NCBI RefSeq assembly: GCF_003289945.1
Contig: NZ_QMBP01000033.1
Span: 1 to 37,111 of the forward strand
Source: Mesorhizobium hawassense
GTDB taxonomy: Bacteria; Pseudomonadota; Alphaproteobacteria; Rhizobiales; Rhizobiaceae
DNA: 37,111 nucleotides
Direction: 5' to 3'
In this document: piece by piece, positions 1 through 7,832 of the stretch
How the letters are laid out: every line of letters starts with the position of its first letter
Numbering within the stretch: position 1 is the first letter of the stretch
Notes under the pieces: model-generated
The model's input: the letters and a program-made list of their open reading frames with translations, nothing else
Told to the model about the DNA's origin: nothing
Database searches by the model: none
Made by a program: the position numbers and the translations under genes

Positions 1-29
1 AGGACAGAGAGGGGCGCGAAGGATCGCCA
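1..29. repeat. Partial copy of mosaic palindromic repeat
   Basis: The first bases of the window (purine-rich run, then GGCGCGAAGGATCG) match the inner arm of the palindromic element at 7657-7826, where the same GGCGCGAAGGATCG follows an AGAGGGGG run. Only one arm end is visible because the window begins here. It lies just downstream of the regulator gene ending at 59, the usual 3' intergenic position for such elements. Bases 30-58 hold nothing else I recognise. Confidence 0.5.
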
Positions 30-58
30 ACCTCGACGGCACAAGCCTCTGCAACCGC

Positions 59-940
59 TCAATCCCCCAGCGGCAGCCTCGGATCGTCCACCTTCAGCGT
101 GTTCACGCTCTGCTTGATGCGGCGCAGGTTCTCCAGGACTTTCGGCCCGCGCGATTCGGCCACCGTGGTCGCGATCATGTCGACGATGGCCAGCAGCGCG
201 TAGCGCGACGAGGTCGGCTTGTAGATGTTGCCGTCCTCGACGGGCTGCAGCAGGATGACCGTATCGGCGACCTTGGCCAAAGCCGAATCCGGCGCCGTGA
301 TGGCGACGGTGGCGGCGCCATATTGCTGCGCGACCTCGACCGCCTCGATCACCGAACGCGCATAGCCCGAAACCGAAAACGCGACCAGCGTCGTTTCCGG
401 CGTAGCCACCGCGGCATACATGCGCTGCAACTGGCCGTCGATCTGCGCGAGCGTCGAGAGGCCGAGCCGGAACAGCCGGTTCTGCATCTCGGTCGCCATC
501 ATCGAGGAAATGCCGCCGGAGCCGATGCACAAGATGTTGCCCGAGCTGGCGATGCGGGCGGCGACCCCCATCAGCGTCGTCATGTCGAGGTTTTCGCTGG
601 CGCGCTGGATGGCGGCGATCGCGGCTTCCGTGATGGCCGAGGCGATGCGCTGCTCGCGTGCGTCGCGGCTGAGCGGTTCCGGCGACAGATACTGGCCGCC
701 AATGGCGATCGCCTGGGCCAGGTAGAATTTGAAGTCGCGCAGGCCTTCGCAGCCGAGATTGCGGCAGAAGCGGGTGACGGTCGGCTCGCTGACGCCGACG
801 CGCGCGGCGATCTCAGAGATGGCGGCCTTGGAGGCGAAATCGAGATCGGAAAGCACCAGCCCGGCCAGCCGGCGGTCCGACTTGGTGCCGTCCTGCGACA
901 TCAATTGCAGGCGGGTGATGATGTCGGCCGGCGTTTTCAT
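59..940 (-). CDS. MurR/RpiR family transcriptional regulator
   Basis: A 293-residue cytoplasmic DNA-binding regulator. Residues about 1-77 form the RpiR-type helix-turn-helix (the stretch ISEIAARVGVSEPTVTRFCR is diagnostic). Residues about 110-245 form a SIS sugar-isomerase fold (IGSGGISSMMATEMQNRL, then FSVSGYARSVIEAV), which in this family senses a phosphosugar or related ligand. It is last in the leftward operon SDR-ATPase-RpiR. Its ATG overlaps the ATPase stop by four bases (ATGA), with no good Shine-Dalgarno of its own, so translational coupling is likely. By position it should control this operon and the divergent transporter operon starting at 2951, probably through the paired sites at 2829-2845 and 2880-2896. 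The ligand is unknown. Confidence 0.93.
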   Translation of the reverse strand: MKTPADIITRLQLMSQDGTKSDRRLAGLVLSDLDFASKAAISEIAARVGVSEPTVTRFCRNLGCEGLRDFKFYLAQAIAIGGQYLSPEPLSRDAREQRIASAITEAAIAAIQRASENLDMTTLMGVAARIASSGNILCIGSGGISSMMATEMQNRLFRLGLSTLAQIDGQLQRMYAAVATPETTLVAFSVSGYARSVIEAVEVAQQYGAATVAITAPDSALAKVADTVILLQPVEDGNIYKPTSSRYALLAIVDMIATTVAESRGPKVLENLRRIKQSVNTLKVDDPRLPLGD

Positions 941-2004
941 AGGGGCAGGCCGGTCGCCTTGTCGAACAGGTGGATGTTGCGCGGGTCGACGCTTACCGGC
1001 AGCCGGTCGCCAGGCTTCACCGGCAGCCGGTCGCGGAACACCGCGCGCACCGTGTCGCCGCCGACCGAGCCATAGACATGGGTTTCCGACCCGGTCGGCT
1101 CGACGACATCCACCTTGATCGCGATGGCATCGTCAGCAGCTCCGACCACGAAATGCTCCGGCCGGATGCCGATCTCTACCGTATCGCTGCCGGACGCCGC
1201 CTTGCCGGCGAGCGCCAGCCGGCCGCCGCCGCTGGTCTCGAACCAGGACTCGGCTCCGGCCGTCCTCAGCGCGCCCGAGACAAAGCTCATCGAAGGCGAG
1301 CCGATGAAGCCGGCGACGAATTTGTTGGCCGGCCGGTCATAGAGCTCCAGCGGCTGCCCGACCTGCTGGATGCGGCCGCGGTCCATGACCACGATGCGGT
1401 CGGCCATGGTCATGGCCTCGATCTGGTCGTGGGTGACGTAGACGATGGTCGATTTCAGCCGCTGGTGCAGCGCCTTGATCTCGGTGCGCATCTGCACGCG
1501 CAACTGCGCGTCGAGATTGGAGAGCGGCTCGTCGAACAGGAACACCGACGGCTCGCGCACGATGGCGCGGCCCATGGCGACACGCTGGCGCTGGCCGCCC
1601 GACAATTGCCTGGGATAGCGGTCGAGATAGGAAAAGAGGTTGAGCACGCCCGAGGCCTTCTTGACCTTGTCGTCGATCGCCGCGCGGCTTTCACCCCGGA
1701 TTTTAGGCCCGAAGCCGATATTTTCGGAAGCCTTCAAATGCGGGAACAGCGCGTAGGACTGGAACACCATGGCGATGTTGCGCTTCTGCGGCGGCAGGTC
1801 GTTGGCTCTCAAGCCGCCGATCACGAGGTCGCCTGACGTGATGTTCTCCAGCCCGGCCAGCATGCGCAGCAGCGTGGACTTGCCGCAGCCGGATGGGCCG
1901 ACCAGCACGACGAACTCGCCGCTCCGGATGTCGAGGTTGATGTCCTCGAGGATTTTGTGCTGACCGAAGGATTTCGACAGGTTGCGAAACTGGACGTCGG
2001 TCAT
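937..2004 (-). CDS. CUT1-type ABC transporter ATP-binding protein (UgpC/MalK-like)
   Basis: The ATP-hydrolysing subunit of a carbohydrate or polyol importer, about 355 residues, the normal length for MalK/UgpC/MsmK proteins. Visible motifs are Walker A GPSGCGKSTLL near residue 40, signature LSGGQRQRVAMGRAI, Walker B VFLFDEPLSNLD and the H-loop VYVTHDQIEAM. A C-terminal TOBE/OB regulatory region follows (IGIRPEHF). An in-frame GTG at 2010 overlaps the SDR stop as GTGA. I prefer the ATG at 2004 because GGGAG (2012-2016) is seven bases from it but only one base from the GTG. It is the only ATPase gene near the binding protein and permeases transcribed from 2951, so it presumably energises that transporter despite being in the divergent operon. 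Confidence 0.94.
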   Translation of the reverse strand: MTDVQFRNLSKSFGQHKILEDINLDIRSGEFVVLVGPSGCGKSTLLRMLAGLENITSGDLVIGGLRANDLPPQKRNIAMVFQSYALFPHLKASENIGFGPKIRGESRAAIDDKVKKASGVLNLFSYLDRYPRQLSGGQRQRVAMGRAIVREPSVFLFDEPLSNLDAQLRVQMRTEIKALHQRLKSTIVYVTHDQIEAMTMADRIVVMDRGRIQQVGQPLELYDRPANKFVAGFIGSPSMSFVSGALRTAGAESWFETSGGGRLALAGKAASGSDTVEIGIRPEHFVVGAADDAIAIKVDVVEPTGSETHVYGSVGGDTVRAVFRDRLPVKPGDRLPVSVDPRNIHLFDKATGLPL

Positions 2005-2006
2005 GG

Positions 2007-2777
2007 TCACGCTCCCAATATATCGTCGATGAAAGGCAGGTAGCCGGCTGTCAGTCCGGCGTCCACCGGCACCACGGCACCCGTTATGCCGGAAGCGCGG
2101 TCCGAGGCAAGGAAAGCTACCGCCTCAGCCACCTCCGACGCATTGACGATGCGTCCAAGCGGATAGAGCCGCTGCAGCCGGCCGAGGATTTCCGGATCCT
2201 TGGCCAGGCGATGATCCCAGGCGGCAGTGCGGATCGAGCCTGGGCAGACGACATTGGCGCGCAGACCGCTGCGGCCGAGCTCGACGGCGATCGATTTGGC
2301 ATAGGCATTGATGCCGGCCTTGGCGGCGGCATAGGCCGGATTACCGAAATGCGAAATCGCATTGACCGAGGAGATGAAGACGACGCTTCCCGCGCCGCGC
2401 CCGGCCATCGCCTTGATCAGCGGGTCGGCGAAACTCATCACACCGGTCAGGTTGAGGTCGACTTCCTGTTCTATCTTGTCGGCTGTCAGCGCCTTCAAGG
2501 TCTCTGCGCGTGTCCAGCCGGCATTGTTGATCAGGACATCGGGAACGCCGTCCTTGTCGAGCAGCGCCGGGATCGCTGCTTCGATAGACGCCCGGTCGAG
2601 CAGGTTGAAGACATGTCGCGAGGCGATATGCGGGCTGGCCAGCGGCTCCGCCGATTGGTCGCAGCCGACGATACGGGCGCCGCGCTCGGCCACGAGCTGA
2701 ACGATCGCCGAACCGAGGCCGCCGCCGGCGCCGGTAATGACAACGGTCTTGCCCTCGAAATCGGCCTTTGACACCAC
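2007..2777 (-). CDS. SDR family NAD(P)-dependent oxidoreductase
   Basis: A classical short-chain dehydrogenase of 256 residues. It has the Rossmann motif TGAGGGLG near residue 16, the NNAG motif, and the catalytic Ser-Tyr-Lys set (FISSVNAISHF, then YAAAK). The C-terminus fits the common FabG-like fold (LASDRASGITGAVVPVDAG). The start is a GTG at 2777 with GGAGGAG about nine bases upstream; no nearby ATG is better. It is the first gene of the leftward operon, followed by the ATPase (four-base overlap) and the RpiR regulator. It probably oxidises or reduces the imported sugar, polyol or a derivative, but substrate specificity cannot be read from the sequence. Confidence 0.92.
   Translation of the reverse strand: MVSKADFEGKTVVITGAGGGLGSAIVQLVAERGARIVGCDQSAEPLASPHIASRHVFNLLDRASIEAAIPALLDKDGVPDVLINNAGWTRAETLKALTADKIEQEVDLNLTGVMSFADPLIKAMAGRGAGSVVFISSVNAISHFGNPAYAAAKAGINAYAKSIAVELGRSGLRANVVCPGSIRTAAWDHRLAKDPEILGRLQRLYPLGRIVNASEVAEAVAFLASDRASGITGAVVPVDAGLTAGYLPFIDDILGA
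2012..2016 (-). promoter_or_regulatory. Shine-Dalgarno deciding the ATPase start
   Basis: GGGAG on the minus strand, seven bases before ATG 2004 and one base before GTG 2010. The spacing favours the ATG. It lies inside the last codons of the SDR gene, as expected for coupled genes. Confidence 0.5.
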
Positions 2778-2828
2778 GATACGCGCTCCTCCGCCACGTC
2801 AGACAGCGATGGAACGCTATCCAACAAA

Positions 2829-2845
2829 ATGTAATTAAGCAACAT
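2829..2845. promoter_or_regulatory. Candidate RpiR operator, site 1
   Basis: ATGTAATTAAGCAACAT, an imperfect inverted repeat (ATGT...ACAT) in the 173-bp divergent promoter region. It shares consensus ATGTAnnnAAGyAACAT with the site at 2880-2896. Its left half TGTAATT resembles half-sites known for HexR-type RpiR regulators. Assignment to the regulator at 59-940 is inferred from position. Confidence 0.5.
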
Positions 2846-2879
2846 GATAAACTGCTTGCATTGGCAAAAACCGCCGATA

Positions 2880-2896
2880 ATGTAGGAAAGTAACAT
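2880..2896. promoter_or_regulatory. Candidate RpiR operator, site 2
   Basis: ATGTAGGAAAGTAACAT, matching site 1 at 13 of 17 positions and starting exactly 51 bp later, close to five helical turns. Two dimers could therefore bind the same face of the DNA and possibly loop it. It lies 54 bp upstream of the binding-protein start codon, near where a promoter is expected. Confidence 0.5.
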
Positions 2897-2950
2897 AAAT
2901 CCTGTACCCATAAGGGCCAGGCGCCAACGTGCATCAATGGGAGAAATCAA

Positions 2951-4177
2951 ATGAGCCTTGCGAAATGGACTGTCGGCCTGCTGGCCGGAATGAGCATGCT
3001 GGCTTTTGCCGCGCCAGCCGATGCCGGCGAGGTGCGCGTCACCGTCGCCGAATACAGCGCCAAGACCGGCCCCTATTTCGAAGCGGTGAAGAAGGAATTC
3101 GAGGCGGCCAATCCCGGCATCACGATCAAATATGAGGTGGTGCCGTGGGATGTGCTGCTGCAGAAGCTCACCACCGACATCACCGCCGGCACCAATGCCG
3201 ACCTTTCGATCATCGGCACCCGCTGGCTGATCGACTTCGTCCAGCAGGGTGTCGCCGAGCCGCTCGACGGCTACATCAAGCCCGAGTTCAAGGACCGTTT
3301 CATCGACACCTTCCTGTCGCCCTCGATCATGGACGGCCACACCTACGGCCTGCCGATCGCGGCCTCGGCGCGCGCCATGTACTACAACAAGGAATTGTTC
3401 GAGAAGGCCGGCATCGCCAAGCCGCCGGCAACCTGGACCGAGCTGCAGGAAGATGCCCGCAAGATCAAGGCGCAAGGCGCCTTCGGCTTCGGCCTGCAGG
3501 GCAAGGAGATCGAGACCGACGTCTATTACTACTACGCGATGTGGTCGCAGGGCACCGAAATCCTCAACAAGGACGGCACCTCCGGTCTCGGCACGCCGGG
3601 CGCGCTGGAAGCCGCCAAGCTCTACAAGTCGATGATCGACGAAGGCCTGACCGAACCGGGCGTCACCTCCAACAATCGCGAGGACGTGCAGAACCTGTTC
3701 AAGCAGGGCAAGGTCGGCATGATGATCACCGCGCCCTTCCTGTCCAACCAGATCAAGGAAGAGGCGCCGAGCCTGAAATATGGCGTCGCCGCCATCCCCG
3801 CCGGCCCGACCGGCGCACGCGGCACTTATGGCGTCACCGATAGCATCATCATGTTCAAGAACTCCAAGAATAAGGACGAGGCCTGGAAGCTGCTCGACTT
3901 CCTGTTCACCAAGGAGCAGCGCGCCAAGTTCACTCAAGGCGAAGGCTTCCTGCCGGTGAACAAGGAAGAGGCCAAGATGGACTATTACGTCAACAACGCC
4001 GACCTTGCCGCCTTCACGGCCCTTCTGCCCGACGCCCGCTTCGCGCCGGTCATCCCGGGCTGGGAAGAGATCGCCCAGATCACCTCCGACGCCATGCAGA
4101 AGATCTATCTCGGCGGCGATCCAGAGGCCGGTCTGAAGGATGCGGCGGCCAAGGCCAATGGCGTGCTGAAGAAATAG
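2951..4177 (+). CDS. ABC transporter extracellular solute-binding protein (CUT1)
   Basis: A periplasmic binding protein of 408 residues, family 1 (maltose/glycerol-phosphate type). The signal peptide is residues 1-25 (basic MSLAK, hydrophobic core, likely cleavage after PADA). The mature protein starts GEVRVTVAEYSAKTGPYFEAV and contains YGLPIAASARAMYYNKELFEKAGI, the characteristic hinge-region motif of this family. GGGAGAAATCA precedes the ATG. It is the first gene of the rightward operon and is followed by strong hairpins (4198-4435) before the permease, a common way to keep binding-protein mRNA more abundant than permease mRNA. The ligand is unknown; many relatives bind polyols or oligosaccharides. 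Confidence 0.95.
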   Translation: MSLAKWTVGLLAGMSMLAFAAPADAGEVRVTVAEYSAKTGPYFEAVKKEFEAANPGITIKYEVVPWDVLLQKLTTDITAGTNADLSIIGTRWLIDFVQQGVAEPLDGYIKPEFKDRFIDTFLSPSIMDGHTYGLPIAASARAMYYNKELFEKAGIAKPPATWTELQEDARKIKAQGAFGFGLQGKEIETDVYYYYAMWSQGTEILNKDGTSGLGTPGALEAAKLYKSMIDEGLTEPGVTSNNREDVQNLFKQGKVGMMITAPFLSNQIKEEAPSLKYGVAAIPAGPTGARGTYGVTDSIIMFKNSKNKDEAWKLLDFLFTKEQRAKFTQGEGFLPVNKEEAKMDYYVNNADLAAFTALLPDARFAPVIPGWEEIAQITSDAMQKIYLGGDPEAGLKDAAAKANGVLKK

Positions 4178-4197
4178 GGCGTCTCTCCCTGCGCCCC

Positions 4198-4229
4198 GTG
4201 GCGCGCCCTACCCCCGCGGGGCGCGCCAC
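4198..4229 (+). terminator. GC-rich hairpin after the binding-protein gene
   Basis: Perfect 11-base arms GTGGCGCGCCC (4198-4208) and GGGCGCGCCAC (4219-4229) with a 10-base loop, 20 bases after the stop codon. There is no U-run, so it is better read as an mRNA 3'-end stabiliser or attenuator than as an intrinsic terminator. It would allow partial read-through to the permeases. Confidence 0.5.
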
Positions 4230-4234
4230 ACCCT

Positions 4235-4435
4235 CTTTCCTCTCCCTCCGGAGGGGGGGAGAGGTGGCTCGGCGAAGCCGAGACGGAGTGGGGGAACCAC
4301 CTGGCGACCACCGCGAACCGACATACGACAGGCACAGGCGCGCAAGCATCTGCTCGCCTCGCGCTTGAGGGGTCGACCCCCACTCCGTCGAGCTTCGCTC
4401 GACACCTCTCCCCCGATCGACGGGGGAGAGGAAAG
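4235..4435. repeat. Long mosaic inverted repeat between binding protein and permease
   Basis: The outer arms (CTCTCCCTCCGGAGGG near 4240, CCCCGATCGACGGGGGAGAG near 4411) and inner blocks (ACGGAGTGGGGG near 4283, CCCCCACTCCGT near 4378) are inverted copies, so the region can fold into one long stem with side hairpins such as CTCGGCGAAGCCGAG. This matches the architecture of rhizobial intergenic mosaic elements. It fills most of the 296-bp gap between 4177 and 4474; no gene is seen in that gap. Confidence 0.75.
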
Positions 4436-4473
4436 GCACCCCTGAAGCCTCGCAACGCAGTACAAGCCATACG

Positions 4474-5343
4474 ATGCAAAGCCGGACCCTGCCCTATCTC
4501 CTGACCTTGCCCAGCCTGTTCCTGGCGGCGATCGTCATCTTCTGGCCGGTCTGGGACCTGATCCAGATCTCGACGCATGACGTCAACCGCTTCGGCCAGT
4601 TGCGCGAGTTCAGTGGCCTCGCCAACTTCACCGAACTGTTCGCCGATCCGGATTTCATCGCCGCACTCTGGCGCACCGGGCTGTGGACCGTGCTGGTGGT
4701 CGGCGGCGCGCTGCTTCTGTCGGTGCCGGTGGCGATGATCCTCAACATGGATTTTTATGGCCGCGGCCTCGCCCGCGTCATCATCATGCTGCCCTGGGCG
4801 GTGTCGCTGACCATGACCGCGGTGGTCTGGCGCTGGGCGCTCAGCGGCGAGAGCGGCATGCTGAATTCGGCGCTGATGAAGCTCGGCCTGATCAGCCAGA
4901 ACATCCAGTGGCTGGCGAGCGCCGAGACGGCTTTCCCGATGCAGGTGCTGATCGGCATTTTGGTGACAGTGCCGTTCACCACCACGATCTTCCTCGGCGG
5001 CCTGTCCTCGATCCCGGACGATCTCTACGAGGCGGCGGCACTCGAGGGCGCCACGCATTTCCAGCAGTTCCGCGAGATCACCTTTCCTCTGCTGAAGCCG
5101 TTCATCAACATCGCGATCGTGCTCAACACCATCTATGTCTTCAACTCCTTCCCGATCATCTGGGTGATGACGCAGGGCGGACCGGCGAACTCCACCGACA
5201 TATTGGTCACGCATCTCTACAAGCTCGCCTTCCGGATCGGCAAACTGGGCGAGGCTTCCGCTGTGTCGCTGGTGATGTTCGCGATCCTGCTCGTCTTCAC
5301 CATGATCTATGTGCGCCTCGCCATGCGGGAGCAGCGCGCATGA
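4474..5343 (+). CDS. CUT1 ABC transporter permease, MalF-like subunit
   Basis: An inner-membrane permease of 289 residues with about six transmembrane segments; the first is LLTLPSLFLAAIVIFWPVW. The ATPase-docking EAA loop begins near residue 186 (EAAALEGATHFQQFREITFP). It pairs with the next gene to form the membrane channel for the substrate delivered by the binding protein at 2951. The ATG has only a weak ribosome-binding site and lies directly after the mosaic repeat, consistent with lower expression than the binding protein. The stop overlaps the next start by four bases. Confidence 0.94.
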   Translation: MQSRTLPYLLTLPSLFLAAIVIFWPVWDLIQISTHDVNRFGQLREFSGLANFTELFADPDFIAALWRTGLWTVLVVGGALLLSVPVAMILNMDFYGRGLARVIIMLPWAVSLTMTAVVWRWALSGESGMLNSALMKLGLISQNIQWLASAETAFPMQVLIGILVTVPFTTTIFLGGLSSIPDDLYEAAALEGATHFQQFREITFPLLKPFINIAIVLNTIYVFNSFPIIWVMTQGGPANSTDILVTHLYKLAFRIGKLGEASAVSLVMFAILLVFTMIYVRLAMREQRA

Positions 5344-6164
5344 CCTCGAAGCTGAAACGCACCGTCATCGCCTGGCTGCTGCTGGCGCCATTGATCGTAG
5401 TCACGATCTTCCCCTTCGCGGTCATGTTCCTCACAGCCGTCAAGCCGCGCACCGAAGTGCTGACGCCGACCTGGTGGCCGAGCGAATTCCGCTGGTCGAA
5501 TTTCGCCGACATGTGGGTGGCGACCGGCTTCGGCCAGGCGCTGCTCAACTCGCTCTATGTCTCGGCGCTGGCGACGGTCGGCGCGATCCTGATCTCGGTG
5601 CCGGCTGCCTACGCCATGTCTCGTTTTCGTTTTGCCGGCTATGGCGCCTTCCGCCAGTTCCTTTTGATCTCGCAAATGATCTCGCCGATCGTGCTGGTGC
5701 TCGGCCTGTTCAGGCTGATGGCCGCTTGGGGGTTGGTCGAGTCGACCACCGCGCTCGGCTTCATCTACATGGCCTTCAACGTCGCCTTCACCGTGTGGAT
5801 GCTGCAGAGCTATTTCGACACCATCCCGCGCGACCTCGAGGAGGCCGCCTGGATGGAGGGCGCCGGCCGCTGGCTGACCTTACGCAAAGTGTTCCTGCCG
5901 CTCTGCCTGCCGGCGATCGCGGTGACGGCGATCTTCACCTTCATCAACGCCTGGAACGAGTTCGTCGTCGCGCTCACCATGCTACGCAGCCAAGAGAGCT
6001 ACACGCTGCCGATCCAGGTTTTTTCGCTGGTCGCCGGCCGCTACACGATCGAATGGCACCACGTCATGGCGGCCACGCTGTTGGCGACACTGCCGGTGGC
6101 GATACTGTTCATCTGGCTGCAGCGCTACCTCGTCAGGGGCCTGGCGCTCGGGGCCGTTAAATAG
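5340..6164 (+). CDS. CUT1 ABC transporter permease, MalG-like subunit
   Basis: The second inner-membrane permease, 274 residues. It has an N-terminal membrane segment (TVIAWLLLAPLIVVTIFPFA), the EAA loop starting near residue 168 (EAAWMEGAGRWLTLRKVFLP), and the MalG-type motif FINAWNEFVVALT. Its ATG lies in ATGA with the previous stop, and GGGAG six bases upstream fixes the start. With the upstream permease, the ATPase at 937-2004 and the binding protein it completes one importer. Confidence 0.95.
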   Translation: MTSKLKRTVIAWLLLAPLIVVTIFPFAVMFLTAVKPRTEVLTPTWWPSEFRWSNFADMWVATGFGQALLNSLYVSALATVGAILISVPAAYAMSRFRFAGYGAFRQFLLISQMISPIVLVLGLFRLMAAWGLVESTTALGFIYMAFNVAFTVWMLQSYFDTIPRDLEEAAWMEGAGRWLTLRKVFLPLCLPAIAVTAIFTFINAWNEFVVALTMLRSQESYTLPIQVFSLVAGRYTIEWHHVMAATLLATLPVAILFIWLQRYLVRGLALGAVK

Positions 6165-6181
6165 CACTTCACGGAGCGTTC

Positions 6182-7726
6182 ATGCGCGTCTTCACCGCCT
6201 CGCTGGCGACCGAAACCAACACCTTCTCGCCGATCCCGACCGACCGGGCGTCCTTCGAGATGGCCTTCTATGCCGGCCCGGGAAAACATCCGGAAACGCC
6301 GACGCTCTGCTCCTCGCCGATCGTCGCGCTGCGCAAGCGCGCCGCGAAGGAAGGGCTGACGGTCATAGAAGGCACCGCGACATGGGCCGAGCCAGGAGGC
6401 CTTGTACAGCGCCAGACCTATGAGGCGCTACGCGACGAGATTCTCGACCAGTTGAAGGCCGCCCTACCGGTCGATGCCGTGATCCTCGGCCTGCATGGCG
6501 CCATGGTGGCGCAAGGCTATGACGATTGCGAAGGCGATCTGCTGGAACGCGTGCGCGCCATCGTCGGGCCGGAGGTCGTGATCGCCTCGGAATTCGACCC
6601 GCACAGCCATCTGACGCCGAAGCGCGTCGCGGCCTGCAACATTATGGCCTATTTCCTCGAATTCCCGCATACCGATTTTTACGAGCGCGGCGAGCATGTC
6701 GTCGAACTCGGCCTGGCGGCGGCGCGCGGCAAGATCAAGCCGGTGATCTCGACCTTCGACTGCCGCATGATCCAGGTGCTGCCGACCAGCCGCGAGCCGA
6801 TGCGCTCCTTCGTCGACCGCATCAAGGCACTGCACGGCAAGGACGGCGTGCTGTCGGTTTCCGTCATACACGGCTTCATGGCGGCCGACGTGCCGGAAAT
6901 GGGCACGCGTATCCTCGTCGTCACCGACAACGACAAGGCCAAGGGCGACGCGCTGGCGGAACGGCTGGGGCGCGAGCTTTATGCCATGCGCGAAAAGACG
7001 GCGATGACGATGCTTAGCGCCGCCGGCGGCATCGAGCAGGCGCTTGCGGTGCGTGCGAAGCACCAGGACAAGCCGGTGGTCATCGCCGATATCTGGGATA
7101 ATCCCGGCGGCGGCGTGCCGGGCGACGGCACCAACATCTTGCGCGAATTGCTTTCGCGCGGCATCCACAATGTCGGCGTAGCGACGATCTGGGATCCGAT
7201 CGCGGTGACCTTCTGCCATGCCGCCGGCGAGGGCGCTGTGATCGACCTGCGCTTCGGCGGCAAGGCCGGGCCACAGGCCGGCGAACCGATCGACGCACGC
7301 GTCACGGTGCTGAAGACGACCAATGAAGGCTGGCAGAGTTTCGGGCCGAGTCGGGTGACGCTGGGGCCGTCGGCGGTGGTGCGCCTGGAAGGCACCGAGG
7401 TCGACGTGATCTTGAACACCAACCGCACCCAGACCTTCGAGCCGGATATCTTTTCCAACATCGGCATCGATCCGATGTCGAAGGACATCCTGCTGATCAA
7501 ATCGACCAACCATTTCTACGCCGGCTTCGAACCGATCGCCGCCGAGATCATCTACGTCGCGGCGCCGAGTTCCTACCCGAGCAATCCGGCAAAGACGGAT
7601 TACAGGAAGCTGACGCGGCCGATATGGCCAAGGGTGGCGGATCCGTGGAAACAGCCAATCTCCCCCCTCGTGGGGGAGATGCCCGGCAGGGCAGAGGGGG
7701 GCGCGAAGGATCGCGACCTTACTTAG
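6182..7726 (+). CDS. M81 family metallopeptidase (MlrC-like)
   Basis: A 514-residue cytoplasmic protein of the M81 family, named after microcystinase MlrC; the natural substrates of most members are unknown. Typical features are FTASLATETNTFSPIPTD at the N-terminus, LGLHGAMVAQGYDDCEGDLL, FDPHSHLTP with metal-ligand candidates, and DIWDNPGGGVPGDGTNIL. ACGGAG precedes the ATG. It is 17 bases after the second permease, so it is the last gene of the transporter operon and probably acts on the imported compound. The last 20 or so residues (ISPLVGEMPGRAEGGAK) are encoded by the mosaic repeat at 7657-7826. The conserved protein probably ended near PRVADPW, with the repeat replacing the original stop. 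Confidence 0.92.
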   Translation: MRVFTASLATETNTFSPIPTDRASFEMAFYAGPGKHPETPTLCSSPIVALRKRAAKEGLTVIEGTATWAEPGGLVQRQTYEALRDEILDQLKAALPVDAVILGLHGAMVAQGYDDCEGDLLERVRAIVGPEVVIASEFDPHSHLTPKRVAACNIMAYFLEFPHTDFYERGEHVVELGLAAARGKIKPVISTFDCRMIQVLPTSREPMRSFVDRIKALHGKDGVLSVSVIHGFMAADVPEMGTRILVVTDNDKAKGDALAERLGRELYAMREKTAMTMLSAAGGIEQALAVRAKHQDKPVVIADIWDNPGGGVPGDGTNILRELLSRGIHNVGVATIWDPIAVTFCHAAGEGAVIDLRFGGKAGPQAGEPIDARVTVLKTTNEGWQSFGPSRVTLGPSAVVRLEGTEVDVILNTNRTQTFEPDIFSNIGIDPMSKDILLIKSTNHFYAGFEPIAAEIIYVAAPSSYPSNPAKTDYRKLTRPIWPRVADPWKQPISPLVGEMPGRAEGGAKDRDLT

Positions 7727-7826
7727 CTTCGAAGAGCCGAACCGGCGGTATGTCGTTTAGCTGAGACGTCGGCGGGACAGCGCCCCCTCTGGCCTGCCGG
7801 CCATCTCCCCCACAAGAGGGGAGATT
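7657..7826. repeat. Mosaic palindromic repeat between convergent genes
   Basis: Two inverted arms of about 50 bases: 7657-7703 begins AATCTCCCCCCTCGTGGGGG and ends GGCGC, and 7780-7826 is its near-perfect inverse ending GGGGAGATT. Each arm contains a smaller hairpin (CTCCCCC...GGGGGAG). It lies at the convergent junction of the M81 and dcp genes and could serve both as a transcription block. The M81 stop codon (7724-7726) lies inside it. Similar arms occur at 1-29 and 13930-14141. Confidence 0.85.
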
Positions 7827-7832
7827 AGCCAA

